A DNA stretch of 42,968 nucleotides from Deltaproteobacteria bacterium (GTDB taxonomy: Bacteria > Desulfobacterota > Syntrophobacteria > BM002): NCBI GenBank assembly GCA_020353155.1, contig CP070689.1:1994339-2037306 (forward strand), written 5' to 3'. A program made the translations under genes and the position numbers. Shown here piece by piece: positions 22,672 to 31,170 of the stretch. Numbering within the stretch: the stretch's first letter is position 1; the number at the start of each line of letters is the position of its first letter. The notes below the pieces were generated by a model, which was not told the origin of the DNA, did no database searches, and saw nothing but the letters and a program-made list of their open reading frames with translations.

Positions 22672-23544
22672 ATGAAAGAGGGTGAACTTGGCAGGCTTTA
22701 TTCCCATGGTGAGATTATTTTTAAAGAGGGTGAAAAGGGCGATGTCATGTATGTCATCCAGTCGGGAAAGGTAAAAATATCGAAAAACTCCTCTTCCGGA
22801 GATATAACGATGGTAACGCTTCAAAGGGGAGATATATTTGGAGAAATGGCCCTATTTGACAAGTTGCCGCGATCCGCATCCGCCGTGGCCGAGGGTGATA
22901 CGAGGATTTTGAGTATCGACAAAAAGAAACTGTTTTCGACAATCTGGAAGGACCCGACAGTAGTTCTAAAAGTAATTGAAACCATGAGTAGCACAATCAG
23001 ACGGCTTAGTAAGGATTTTGCCGAACTGAAGAAGAAAAAACAAAACATGCTTTGCGGCACTATGGATCTAGAAGAGACTTGCAGTTTTATCTTGGAAGAA
23101 GCTAGAGAAAACATTGTTGCTGCAGAAAACGGTTCGATCATGCTTCTTGAAAATGGGCAAGATCGACTGCACATTAAGGCTGCCTTCGGCGAGCAAGCAC
23201 AGGAGAAATTAAAGCTTGCAGTTGGAGAAGGAGTTGCCGGCGACGTCGTAGGGACCGGTAAAGCAGAACTCGTCAATGAAGTCCTAACAGATTCGCGCTA
23301 CAAAATCGGTTCGCTGGAGATAGGGTCTCTGATGTGCGTCCCCTTCAAATATCAGGGAAAGTGTTTTGGCGTGTTGAATTTGAGCAGTCGGCGAGGGAAC
23401 CGGTTTACCCTGGATAATTTAAAGCTGTTGAACTCCTTCTCTAGATACGCTGCAATTGCCCTCAAGAACGTGTTGTGCATGTCTGATCTGAAGCACGCAA
23501 CCGAAGAGGTGCTGAAACATGCTTCCATACTGGATGTTTATTAG
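22672..23544 (+). CDS. Cyclic-nucleotide-binding plus GAF domain protein
   Basis: A 290-residue cytosolic sensor. Residues 5-118 are a cNMP-binding/CRP-type beta roll with YVIQSGKVKIS and the phosphate-binding cassette GDIFGEMALFDKLPRSASAV (53-72). Residues 119-135 are a basic linker, and 136-280 a GAF domain (ENGSIMLLENGQDRLHIKAA, GEGVAGDVVGTGKAELV, SLMCVPFKYQGKCFGVLNLS). There is no helix-turn-helix, kinase or cyclase output, so it likely signals through partners. The ribosome site GGAGGTGA lies inside the end of the upstream flavoprotein gene, showing tight coupling. The cassette retains the Arg and Glu expected for cyclic nucleotide binding. Confidence 0.88.
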   Translation: MKEGELGRLYSHGEIIFKEGEKGDVMYVIQSGKVKISKNSSSGDITMVTLQRGDIFGEMALFDKLPRSASAVAEGDTRILSIDKKKLFSTIWKDPTVVLKVIETMSSTIRRLSKDFAELKKKKQNMLCGTMDLEETCSFILEEARENIVAAENGSIMLLENGQDRLHIKAAFGEQAQEKLKLAVGEGVAGDVVGTGKAELVNEVLTDSRYKIGSLEIGSLMCVPFKYQGKCFGVLNLSSRRGNRFTLDNLKLLNSFSRYAAIALKNVLCMSDLKHATEEVLKHASILDVY

Positions 23545-23568
23545 CTACTCAGGTGAAAAGGATAGCTT

Positions 23569-23610
23569 CCCAAAAGATCTGCTTAGAATTTCTTCATGAG
23601 ACCTTTTGGG
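23569..23610. terminator. Hairpin between convergent genes
   Basis: CCCAAAAGATC (23569-23579) pairs with GACCTTTTGGG (23600-23610), 10 of 11 bases, between the cNMP-GAF gene and the convergent SRPBCC gene; the right arm lies in the last codons of the latter. No strong T run follows on either strand, so this is a weak candidate. Confidence 0.35.
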
Positions 23611-24046
23611 CTTTGTAACGAGCTTCAGCCTCTTGCTTTATGGAAACAAGAAGCTCTCTTGTAAGATGGTGAAGACGTCTGGGGACCAAGATCAATCTCG
23701 CCAGCCATAGTAGGGGACCGCTATACTCTTCATGGCTGTCAAGAAGAACCGTACCATTTAGCTCTTTAAACGTCCATGTATGTACAGCGTGAATCCCTAG
23801 ACGTTCTCCCTTCCAGATGACCTCCTGTCCAGGTTCGCACTTAATTATTTGCGAGTTCACTTTAATTGGCAGAGTAAATGGCCTAACCACAAAGGAAAAG
23901 CACGCTCCCGCCGCCATCTCCTCCCCTGAAACTAGATGGCAACTTTGACAGGCGGTATTCCAATCGTCCCATTCTTCCACTTTGGAAAAGACGGCCCAGA
24001 CAATGGAAATTGGTGCTGAGATCTCAATCGCTTCTCTGATAAACAT
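23594..24046 (-). CDS. SRPBCC family protein (polyketide cyclase-like)
   Basis: The start is at ATG 24046, with GGAG about nine bases upstream; an ATG 39 bases earlier has no site. The 150-residue product has the helix-grip pattern: first strand IREAIEISAPISIVWAVFSK, then VEEWDDWNTACQSC, strands with CFSFVVRPFTLPIKVNSQII, EVIWKGERLGIHAVHTWTFK, LLDSHEEYSGPLLWLARLIL, and a C-terminal helix. This is the Polyketide_cyc2-type SRPBCC fold, which binds hydrophobic ligands in a cavity. The ligand is unknown. It is the second SRPBCC protein in the window and only distantly like the first. Confidence 0.85.
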   Translation of the reverse strand: MFIREAIEISAPISIVWAVFSKVEEWDDWNTACQSCHLVSGEEMAAGACFSFVVRPFTLPIKVNSQIIKCEPGQEVIWKGERLGIHAVHTWTFKELNGTVLLDSHEEYSGPLLWLARLILVPRRLHHLTRELLVSIKQEAEARYKAQKVS

Positions 24047-24105
24047 AATTTTAACTCCACCCTTGCACACCGGTTTCACCGGCACTATAAGTAAGATTGA
24101 GTTGT

Positions 24106-24157
24106 GTACGAGGCATCAATTTGTGTGAGCAAAATCAATATAGGTACGATGCATCAC
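24106..24157 (+). promoter_or_regulatory. Direct repeat, possible operator before the first epimerase gene
   Basis: GTACGAGGCATCAA (24106-24119) and GTACGATGCATCAC (24144-24157) match at 12 of 14 bases, with a 38-base period, 60 to 110 bases before the start codon. The core ATGCATCACT recurs on the minus strand at 26263-26272, about 95 bases before the paralogous gene. This could be a shared regulator site. Confidence 0.4.
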
Positions 24158-24217
24158 TCTGGCAAGACGGAAATGAAACCATGACGAAGGTAGATTTACT
24201 TTTAAAAGGGATAAAGA

Positions 24218-25186
24218 GTGCCCAAAAACAAAGCTAAAATTCTGGTCACAGGGGCCTCAGGTTTCATTGGAGAAGAGGTGTCTCGCCATTTATCAGAGTC
24301 GGGCTACCATCCCAGACTAATGATACGAAGGCCTCTGCAGGATCTCCGAATCCGTCATTTCGACGCCGAGTTTGTCCAGGCAGACCTCACAGATCCAAAA
24401 AGCCTGGTCCAGGCAGTCAAGGGAGTAGACTGCGTACTTCATCTTGGCGCGAGAGCCACCTTTGAATCCTATGAGACCCTCAGTCCTGTCATATTAGATG
24501 GCTCTCTGGCGCTTATGGAAGCCGCTGCGGAGACGGGCGCAAAAACCTTCATTTACAGTTCAAGTCTCCTGGTTTACGGTGACCTTCCAGGTGAGGTTGA
24601 CACCGCAACTCCAGCCAAGCCGGTCCTGGACTATGGTCGGGTCAAACTAGAGACTGAGAAAAGGCTGGCTCGAGCGGCGTCCTCAGCTGGAATCACCTTT
24701 GGTGCCCTTCGTTTGCCCCATGTCTATGGAGCCATGGATCTCTATTTTCAGCAACTCCGTGATGGATTACTTATCCTGCCTGGCCTGGGCAGAAACACAT
24801 TCACTCATTTGCACGTAGCTGATACGGCCAGAATACTAATTGCCTGCGCAGAGCAGGAATATGAGGGGATTTCCCCAATTGGCGATAATTTGCCCGCGAC
24901 CTGGGCTGAGTTTCTTCGGGTGGTCAAGGTGCACCTCCCCAAGGCCCGTGTCCTTGCCTTACCTCAATGGCTGGCCCTTACCACTACCGCAGCGGTCACG
25001 CCCTTTCGTCGCTTCCGCCCTCATCCAGGGCTGGAAACGCCCGGAGCAGTGCGCAGTTACAACTGCAACATTGCAGTGAAGCCCGGATTGGTCTGGAAGG
25101 ATTTAGGATTGAATCTTTTGTTCCCCACCATCCACGAGGGTGTGCCTGCTGTGCTGAAGGATTGGCAGGAGAAAGCCAATTCCTAA
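24218..25186 (+). CDS. NAD-dependent epimerase/dehydratase family protein
   Basis: A 322-residue extended short-chain dehydrogenase, started at GTG 24218 with AAAAGGG upstream. It has TGASGFIG (11-18) for NAD binding, DCVLHLGARA, YSSSLLVYG with the catalytic Ser, and Tyr139-x3-Lys143 in DYGRVK, then LRLPHVYG. The closest well-known relatives are UDP-sugar epimerases and 3-beta-hydroxysteroid-type dehydrogenases. It aligns without gaps over the first 150 residues with the convergent neighbour (shared GARA, LVYG, DYGR.KLE), so the two are paralogs in tail-to-tail arrangement, and their stop codons overlap. The substrate is probably a nucleotide sugar or a lipid alcohol. Confidence 0.88.
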   Translation: MPKNKAKILVTGASGFIGEEVSRHLSESGYHPRLMIRRPLQDLRIRHFDAEFVQADLTDPKSLVQAVKGVDCVLHLGARATFESYETLSPVILDGSLALMEAAAETGAKTFIYSSSLLVYGDLPGEVDTATPAKPVLDYGRVKLETEKRLARAASSAGITFGALRLPHVYGAMDLYFQQLRDGLLILPGLGRNTFTHLHVADTARILIACAEQEYEGISPIGDNLPATWAEFLRVVKVHLPKARVLALPQWLALTTTAAVTPFRRFRPHPGLETPGAVRSYNCNIAVKPGLVWKDLGLNLLFPTIHEGVPAVLKDWQEKANS

Positions 25187-26172
25187 TGCTTATCAACCAA
25201 TGAGTGGCGCCAATGGAAGGAAATTAAATCGTCAAGGGCGGCTGGTATTCCCTCTTCTACGGTTGGATACATCAGTTTTAGTCCAAGGACATCCTGAAAG
25301 GTATTGGGTTCCACCGGAAGGTTTGAGGTCCAGCTCTTTACTGCTGTCAGAGAGAATTTGTTCCAGGAGGAGGTGAAGCGGTAGAGCACGTCCAACGCGC
25401 CGGTCACAGCGAGGGCGGACCATGTAGGGACGCGGATAACACGAAGTCTCGGATAATATTGTTTGGTAATGGCAAAGAAGTCGTTCCAGGTGCAGGATTG
25501 ATTGTCGGCCAATATCGAAATACTAGGTTTGGCCATTTCGGCAGCCTTGATCAAGGCTCGAGCGGCATCAGCGACGTGAAGGTGAGAAAACAAATTGTCC
25601 CCTTTCCCTGGAAACACTATTAGTCCCTTCCTTATTTGGTCAAAGAGCAGACTATTGACCCCGTAAGTGTGAGACAAGCGAACTGAGATGAAGCAGATAT
25701 TTGCCTGCTCCGCCATTCTCGCCAAGATAGTTTCTGCCTCGAGTTTTGCCCTGCCATAGTCAGTTAGGGGCGCCGGTTTTGTCTGCTGATTGATCGGCCC
25801 TGGCTGCTCACCGTAGACCAGAATAGTTCCTGGATATACGAAAGTCTTTACTCCAGATTCTATAGCTGCGCCCATCAGGTTAATGGATCCCTCAACAATT
25901 GAAGAGCGGATGCTTCTGGCAGGCTCAAGAGCGGCTCGGGCCCCCAGGTGAATAACAGTATCGATGGAATCGAGCATTCGCTCTAAACTTCTGGGTTGAC
26001 TCAGATTACCCTGCATTAGCTCAGCATCCAGGGATTTCAACAGGAAACCGCGGAGCGGTCTTCTCACCATAAGCCTGGGCTTGTAGCCTTGCTGAGACAA
26101 TTGTTTTGCAACTTCATAGCCGATAAAACCAGTGGCCCCTGTTACTAATATTTTACCTTTGTTGCCAGCCAT
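25183..26172 (-). CDS. NAD-dependent epimerase/dehydratase family protein, paralog
   Basis: A 329-residue paralog of the preceding gene on the opposite strand: TGATGFIG (11-18), TVIHLGARA, YPGTILVYG (Thr115 where the neighbour has Ser), and Tyr139-x3-Lys143 in DYGRAK, then VRLSHTYG. Both paralogs share the unusual RLM(I/V)RRPL segment after the first helix, which places basic residues in the cofactor region and hints at NADP use. The TAG stop (25185-25183) overlaps the TAA stop of the convergent gene, so their transcripts must overlap at the 3' ends. The pair probably arose by an inverted duplication, since the proteins have diverged a good deal. Confidence 0.88.
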   Translation of the reverse strand: MAGNKGKILVTGATGFIGYEVAKQLSQQGYKPRLMVRRPLRGFLLKSLDAELMQGNLSQPRSLERMLDSIDTVIHLGARAALEPARSIRSSIVEGSINLMGAAIESGVKTFVYPGTILVYGEQPGPINQQTKPAPLTDYGRAKLEAETILARMAEQANICFISVRLSHTYGVNSLLFDQIRKGLIVFPGKGDNLFSHLHVADAARALIKAAEMAKPSISILADNQSCTWNDFFAITKQYYPRLRVIRVPTWSALAVTGALDVLYRFTSSWNKFSLTAVKSWTSNLPVEPNTFQDVLGLKLMYPTVEEGIPAALDDLISFHWRHSLVDKH

Positions 26173-26262
26173 TGCTGAACTTCTCTCAAATATGACTTAT
26201 CGTCAGAACCGATCGCCATCAACAGGCAGACCTCAACTGATTAATTGTGTCTCATAGTATAT

Positions 26263-26272
26263 AGTGATGCAT
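26263..26272 (-). promoter_or_regulatory. ATGCATCACT motif before the second epimerase gene
   Basis: Read on the minus strand this is identical over ten bases to the second half of the direct repeat at 24144-24157, and lies about 95 bases before the start codon. Its meaning depends on that match. Confidence 0.3.
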
Positions 26273-26441
26273 AACCCGTTTAGCAAGTGAGGTTTCACTG
26301 CACCCTTTCTCATTGACATGAAATATATGGTTGTATTAACCTCAAAGGCTTCTACTCAATATTTTGAGCTGTGGTTAGAGAGGAAGAAAGTTTAAATTAT
26401 AAGGATGTAATACAATTTTTGCCATGATCGAGGAGATTGCT

Positions 26442-26870
26442 ATGAAAAAACTCACTATTTTTTTGATATTGCTCTCTACTTTGGTTGGCTGTGCGATCAA
26501 GGGAGGAAAACCATTTTCAGATTTGGGGGAACCAGATGTTTTTTGCGAGGTAATCCAGAAGCCAGACCCCCTCTTGATAGGAACATGGGAGGGTCGTCTC
26601 TCCAGAACTCCCTCTGATTGGACAAAGATCGACAAAGAATATATTAAGTATAAATTGATAAAATACGATGATAAATATGCCCTCTATTTCTATCGAATGT
26701 GGAACAGCGGACAAAAAAAAATAAAAGAATGGAAAAACTGGACCATTAACGGCCAGGAAATATTGGGACCAGGCAAATATGGGGTAAGGATATTCGTTCA
26801 GGGTGGCGGTGTTTATTTTACCATTCGAGGAGCCGATAAATCGGCGAGAATGTCGCGAGTCGAAGGCTAA
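26442..26870 (+). CDS. Small hypothetical lipoprotein
   Basis: The start is at ATG 26442, with GAGGAG about nine bases upstream; an ATG 18 bases earlier overlaps that site. The 142-residue product begins MKKLTIFLILLSTLVGC, a classic lipoprotein signal with lipobox LVGC. The mature protein has a LIGTWEGRLSRTPSDWTKID segment and strands such as YIKYKLIKYDDKYALYFYRM and GVRIFVQGGGVYFTIRG, a lipocalin-like beta pattern. Unknown function; periplasmic. A weak TTGACA at 26313-26318 with TATTAA 15 bases on lies about 100 bases upstream. Lower GC content than its neighbours. Confidence 0.75.
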   Translation: MKKLTIFLILLSTLVGCAIKGGKPFSDLGEPDVFCEVIQKPDPLLIGTWEGRLSRTPSDWTKIDKEYIKYKLIKYDDKYALYFYRMWNSGQKKIKEWKNWTINGQEILGPGKYGVRIFVQGGGVYFTIRGADKSARMSRVEG

Positions 26871-27658
26871 TGCGTCATAGCTAATTGGATCCCTGGGACG
26901 GGCGCCAGCTTCGCGTGCTTGCTCAACACGAACGCTGAGAAAAGACAGGCGATTCTGAAATTCATATCTTATACTTTAATCTACATTTTTACTTTTTAGA
27001 TCATTACACAAGATCTTATTCGCTATATTTTGAGGCCGATGTTCAGATATAGGCATTTGATCTACACTGCCGCAGTGAAGAAGTTGAAATTGCATTTCTG
27101 GTGATTATCTAAACTTGAGCCGTTATCTCGGCTGTCTCAACTAAAACATATATAGATATTTTTTATTTGACCAAATCAATGGCCTGATTGTATTCTGATC
27201 TCAGGTTGTTTCCTTTTTCATCTCTCAACTTCTATTATCTTTCAGGTCAAACAAATGAACCTAAAATTGTGCTAGTTTGACTCCCACCAGAACTTTGTTT
27301 CTTCTGCTGGGAGTCTAAGATCTTAGCCGGGTTTCTCCTCGACTTCTTTCGGCATTGATACTGCGATTATTCTTACATTCCACTCCGACGGGCCTGCGCA
27401 AAAACTCCGCCTTTCGTCAAAAGCTCATCCTCCAGTAGCAGATTTTTCATTTGCACCTTTCACCCACTAGTTCTTGCTGAAGCTAAATTTCTTAAAAATT
27501 AAGGAAATTCTATAATTTAAAAGGATCCCTGTCCTTTCTAATTCAAAGTTTGCCGTAGTTAACGGCAGAGTAGGCAAGTCTAGTTTGGAACATGCGTTAG
27601 AGGCCGCAAGTAAATCCTTAGTCCTTAGCTGTACAACAAAGACCGGGAGGTGGTTCTC
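26871..27658. other. Long AT-rich intergenic region with hairpins
   Basis: Almost 790 bases without a credible coding frame. It holds a 14-base-pair imperfect hairpin at 27279-27315 (one mismatch, arms GACTCCCACCAGAA and TTCTGCTGGGAGTC) that runs into the 12-base palindrome CTAAGATCTTAG (27315-27326), a TGCCG/CGGCA hairpin at about 27550-27567, and the GGGAGG ribosome site of the ankyrin gene at its end. I recognise no riboswitch, tRNA or insertion sequence. Confidence 0.5.
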
Positions 27659-28354
27659 ATGTTAAGTCAAAATAGATTAACAAATAAGAAAGTATTACTT
27701 CAGATCCAGCTGATGTTGATCCTGCTAGTTGCAATGCTCATCCCGCTATATGGCTATGCAGGGGATATAAATACCGAACTTACCAAAGCGGTATTGAAAG
27801 GCGACACTGCTGCCATGAAAGGCCTGCTGGCTAAGGGTGCTGATATCAATACCAAGGACCGGATCTACGGCAGGACATTGCTTCATCTCGCAGTGGAAAG
27901 GGGTCACAGGGACATGGTGGAACTGCTAATCGCCAACGGTGGCGATATTAACGCCAAGGACGAGGTTAACGGCTGGACACCGTTGCATCAAGCAGCGCAA
28001 AGAGACGACAAAATCATGGCGCAAGTGCTTATCGCCAAGGGGGCCAACGTAAACATAAAAGACGAAGTTAACAACCGAACACCGCTGTTCTTCGCTGTTT
28101 TATGGGGTAACAAGGACATGGTGGAACTGCTGATCGCCAACGGCGCCGACATTAATGCTAAAGCATATTTCGACAGCACAGTGCTGCACATGGCCTCGGA
28201 AAGAGGCGATAAAGACATGGTGAAGCTACTTGTCAGTAAAGGCGCTGATGTGAACGCCAAAGATGAAGTTGGGGAAACTGCCATGGCTTGCGCGGCGAGA
28301 TGTGGCCACTTTGAAATCGCTCAACTACTCAAGAATGCCGGAGCTAGTAAATAA
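27659..28354 (+). CDS. Exported ankyrin-repeat protein
   Basis: The start is at ATG 27659, nine bases after GGGAGG; GTG 27650 is too close to that site. The 231-residue product has a signal peptide (VLLQIQLMLILLVAMLIPLY then GYAG), so it is likely periplasmic. After it come about six ankyrin repeats of 33 to 35 residues: GRTLLHLAVERGHRDMVELL, GWTPLHQAAQRDDKIMAQVL, RTPLFFAVLWGNKDMVELLI, STVLHMASERGDKDMVKLLV and a degenerate last GETAMACAARCGHFEIAQLL. Ankyrin stacks bind partner proteins. Several repeats are very alike (NGADINAK, DEVN), pointing to recent internal duplication. It is convergent with lpd, with a short CATGCCC repeat between. Confidence 0.9.
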   Translation: MLSQNRLTNKKVLLQIQLMLILLVAMLIPLYGYAGDINTELTKAVLKGDTAAMKGLLAKGADINTKDRIYGRTLLHLAVERGHRDMVELLIANGGDINAKDEVNGWTPLHQAAQRDDKIMAQVLIAKGANVNIKDEVNNRTPLFFAVLWGNKDMVELLIANGADINAKAYFDSTVLHMASERGDKDMVKLLVSKGADVNAKDEVGETAMACAARCGHFEIAQLLKNAGASK

Positions 28355-28358
28355 GCAG

Positions 28359-28374
28359 CCATGCCCCATGCCCA
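28359..28374. repeat. Minimal CATGCCC heptamer repeat
   Basis: CATGCCC-CATGCCC, two exact heptamers of the CCCTATG/CCCCATG word, between the convergent ankyrin and lpd genes. Confidence 0.5.
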
Positions 28375-28379
28375 CGTAG

Positions 28380-29807
28380 TTATGACGCATAGATAGAGCA
28401 CTTCCTCACCGCCATGGCCGCTTCCTGCAAGGCCTCGGCAAAGGTTGGATGACCGTGGACTGTTCGGGCAATGTCTTCGGAACTGGCACCGAACTCTACC
28501 GCCAGAACACACTCTGCGATCATGTCTGAGGCACGGGGACCGAGGATGTGCACGCCCAAGATGCGGTCGGTCTTGGAGTGGGCGATTATCTTGACAAAGC
28601 CATCCTTTTCGCCCATGCAGCGCGCCCGACCGGCGCCGGCAAAGGGATAAGTTCCGACACAGTACTCGATGTTGCGCTCTTTGGCTTGTTCTTCCGTGAG
28701 ACCCACACTCGCCACCTCGGGCCAGGTGTAAATTATGGAAGGAATGGCATCGTAATTGACCTCTCCAGGGAGCCCGGCAATACATTCAACCGCAGCGATC
28801 CCCTCGGCAGAGGCGGTGTGGGCCAGAGCTGGACCAGGTATCAAATCACCAATTGCATAAATGGATTTAACATTGGTATGAAACTTTTCGTCCACTAAAA
28901 CGTGGCCGGTTCTGGCATCCAATTCCACCCCTATTTCCTCAAGACCAAGATCTCGAGTCAGGGGTCTCCGCCCGACGGCGACCAGCAAGCGGTCGCAATT
29001 CATGGTTTCTTTTTTCCCATCCTTTTCAAGGGTCACCTGGACCTTTTCACCCGAGACCTTTGCCCCTGAAACCTTTGTTTGCAGGCGAAAAGTCAAACCC
29101 TGTTTGGTAAGAATCCTTTCAAGACCGCGGGCAACCTGCCCGTCCAGCAGAGTGGCTATCTGCGGGAGCATCTCGATCGTGGTCACTTTTGATCCCAGTC
29201 GCAGCCAGACAGATCCCAACTCGAGCCCGATATAGCCGCCGCCCACAATGCCGAGGTGTTTGGGGACAGAGTCGAAGGTCAAGGCCTCGGTGGAGCTGAC
29301 GATTCGATGGCCGTCAAATTCGAGACCGGGCACGGCCAGTGGCTCACTGCCAGTGGCTAACAAAATGGCCTTTGCTTTAATAGTTTTACGATCACTCTTG
29401 CGGCGGGAGCCCGGTTTTTTCAGCACTTCGACCTGATTTTCGGCCACAAGGCGACCGGTGCCGTGGATAATGTCAACCTTATTGCCCTCTAAGAGTTTGC
29501 GCACGTTGTCAGTCAGTTCCTCTACCACCTGATCTTTCCTCGCCATCATGGCAGGCAGGTCCAGGCTCACCTTGCCTGTCTTGATCCCGTGCTCGGCGAA
29601 ATGAGCCTTGGCAAGATGATAGTATTCACTAGAATCGAGCAGTGCCTTACTAGGAATACAGCCAACATTCAAACAAACACCACCCAACCGTGGCTCTTTT
29701 TCAATGCAGGCCACCTTCATTTCTAACTGCGCCGCCCGCACTGCTGCCACGTATCCACCAGGCCCCGAGCCGATGATGATCAAGTCGTAAGTTTTATTTT
29801 TTGCCAT
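28380..29807 (-). CDS. lpdA: Dihydrolipoyl dehydrogenase (E3)
   Basis: A 475-residue flavoprotein disulfide reductase. The FAD-binding start is DLIIIGSGPGGYVAAVRAAQ, the redox disulfide is Cys45-Cys50 in GGVCLNVGCIPSK, and the NAD-binding motif is HLGIVGGGYIGLELGSVW. The active-site His-Glu pair is in the C-terminal HGHPTFAEALQEA. It reoxidises the dihydrolipoyl group of the E2 subunit and makes NADH. It is the third gene of the minus-strand sucA-sucB-lpd operon, 33 bases behind sucB. The other dehydrogenase complexes of the cell could share it. Confidence 0.96.
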   Translation of the reverse strand: MAKNKTYDLIIIGSGPGGYVAAVRAAQLEMKVACIEKEPRLGGVCLNVGCIPSKALLDSSEYYHLAKAHFAEHGIKTGKVSLDLPAMMARKDQVVEELTDNVRKLLEGNKVDIIHGTGRLVAENQVEVLKKPGSRRKSDRKTIKAKAILLATGSEPLAVPGLEFDGHRIVSSTEALTFDSVPKHLGIVGGGYIGLELGSVWLRLGSKVTTIEMLPQIATLLDGQVARGLERILTKQGLTFRLQTKVSGAKVSGEKVQVTLEKDGKKETMNCDRLLVAVGRRPLTRDLGLEEIGVELDARTGHVLVDEKFHTNVKSIYAIGDLIPGPALAHTASAEGIAAVECIAGLPGEVNYDAIPSIIYTWPEVASVGLTEEQAKERNIEYCVGTYPFAGAGRARCMGEKDGFVKIIAHSKTDRILGVHILGPRASDMIAECVLAVEFGASSEDIARTVHGHPTFAEALQEAAMAVRKCSIYAS

Positions 29808-29840
29808 GTTCTGATCCTATGTTAGAGATTAGAAAATCCG

Positions 29841-31097
29841 CTAAATCTCAATCATAATCCGGTCTGGTTCCTCGATGAACTCCTTTATGCGAACCAAAAA
29901 TGTGACTGCCTGTCTTCCATCAACAATGCGGTGATCGTAAGTCAGGGCCACATACATCATTGGCCGCACTACTACCTGACCGTCTAATACCACCGGGCGA
30001 TTTTCGATCTTGTGCATGCCCAGAATACCGCTCTGAGGAATATTTAGAATCGGAGTGCTCAGCAGCGAGCCAAACACGCCGCCGTTTGTGATGGTAAAGG
30101 TGCCGCCCTCCAGGTCGGCAAGTTCTAGCCTGTTTTCCTGGATCTTCTTTACATAGTCTATAATGGCCTGCTCCAACTGGGCGAAGCTGAGTTTGTCCGC
30201 ATCCCGAATCACCGGCACCACCAGGCCTCGTTCAGCACCAATGGCAACGCCCAGGTGATAGTAGTTGTGATAGATGATGTCCTTGTTTTCTATGTAAGCG
30301 TTTAACTCAGGAAATTCCATCAAGGCCTCCACACAGGCCTTAATAAAGAAAGACATGATACCAAGCCTAACTCCATACTTTTTCAGAAAAGGTTCCTTGT
30401 AATGGGCGCGAATCTCCTGGACCCTGGTCATATCTATTTCATTGAAGGTTGTGAGCATAGCAGTACTTTGCTTTGCTTCAACCAGACGGGCTGCAATCCT
30501 CTGCCTTATTTGGCTCATAGGCTTTCGAGTGATGGACTCATCAATTGCAGGAGCAACCTCATGGGGCAGAGCTCGCGGCGGCGCAGGAACTTCACTGGGT
30601 ACTGCCACCGCTGCCTGCTCGAGGTATAAAATTACATCGCCCTTGGTGATTCGCCCTCCTGGGCCGGTGCCCCTTATCTTCGAAGCATCGAGATTCTTTT
30701 CGGCTACTAGTCGCCGTACTGAAGGGGGCAGGACTGGCTCGGCTGCTAGAGGGATTTCAGCGGCCGGTTCTACTGGTGGTGGCTCGGCAGTTGGTGGGGG
30801 AGCTGCCGGGGGCGGCTCTACCGCTTCAGCGGCTGCAGGTTCTTCCACTGCAACCGGAGCGGCCGACCTATCAATTGTGCCGACAACTCCACCGATAGGT
30901 ATGGTCTCACCCTCTGATTTTGATATTTTCAAAACCCCATCTGCTTCAGCTTCTATCTCAAGGGTGACCTTGTCGGTCTCGAGTACGAAAAGCAATTCAC
31001 CCTTGCGAACCTGATCGCCCTCTTTCTTGTACCACTGGGCCAAGGTCGCTTCTGTTACTGATTCTCCCACGCTAGGGACTTTGATTTCTAGCAACAT
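29841..31097 (-). CDS. sucB: 2-oxoglutarate dehydrogenase E2, dihydrolipoyl succinyltransferase
   Basis: A 418-residue E2. The lipoyl domain at 1-75 has Lys43 in VLETDKVTLEI. An Ala/Pro/Glu linker lies at about 78-122, a peripheral-subunit-binding domain at about 123-160 (VRRLVAEKNLDASKIRGTGP), and the catalytic domain from 185 on with MRKPMSQIRQRIA-like TRKPMSQIRQRIAARLVEAK, TFTITNGGVFGSLLSTPILN and the catalytic His in LTYDHRIVDGRQAV. It has a single lipoyl domain, as in succinyltransferases. It transfers succinyl to CoA. About 250 bases of heptamer repeats separate it from sucA, an unusual gap inside this operon. Good match in all motifs; no damage seen. Confidence 0.95.
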   Translation of the reverse strand: MLLEIKVPSVGESVTEATLAQWYKKEGDQVRKGELLFVLETDKVTLEIEAEADGVLKISKSEGETIPIGGVVGTIDRSAAPVAVEEPAAAEAVEPPPAAPPPTAEPPPVEPAAEIPLAAEPVLPPSVRRLVAEKNLDASKIRGTGPGGRITKGDVILYLEQAAVAVPSEVPAPPRALPHEVAPAIDESITRKPMSQIRQRIAARLVEAKQSTAMLTTFNEIDMTRVQEIRAHYKEPFLKKYGVRLGIMSFFIKACVEALMEFPELNAYIENKDIIYHNYYHLGVAIGAERGLVVPVIRDADKLSFAQLEQAIIDYVKKIQENRLELADLEGGTFTITNGGVFGSLLSTPILNIPQSGILGMHKIENRPVVLDGQVVVRPMMYVALTYDHRIVDGRQAVTFLVRIKEFIEEPDRIMIEI

Positions 31098-31170
31098 GGT
31101 TTCTCCATTGTGGGGTGTTTAAAGTTGTTATTCCCATGGTGCATAGCAAAGAGCGCACAGGGTCGATGGC

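Noticed and set aside
26313-26339. Sigma-70 promoter TTGACA/TATTAA before the small lipoprotein gene
   Set aside because: Spacer is only 15 bases; mentioned with the gene but too weak to list as a site.
27659-28354. Ankyrin protein as a secreted effector
   Set aside because: It has an ordinary Sec-type signal peptide and no secretion-system genes nearby; periplasmic location is the simpler reading.
30442-31014. 190-codon plus-strand frame antisense to sucB
   Set aside because: Rich in Gly, Ala and Ser because it mirrors the Ala/Pro linker of the E2 protein; sucB itself is unambiguous.
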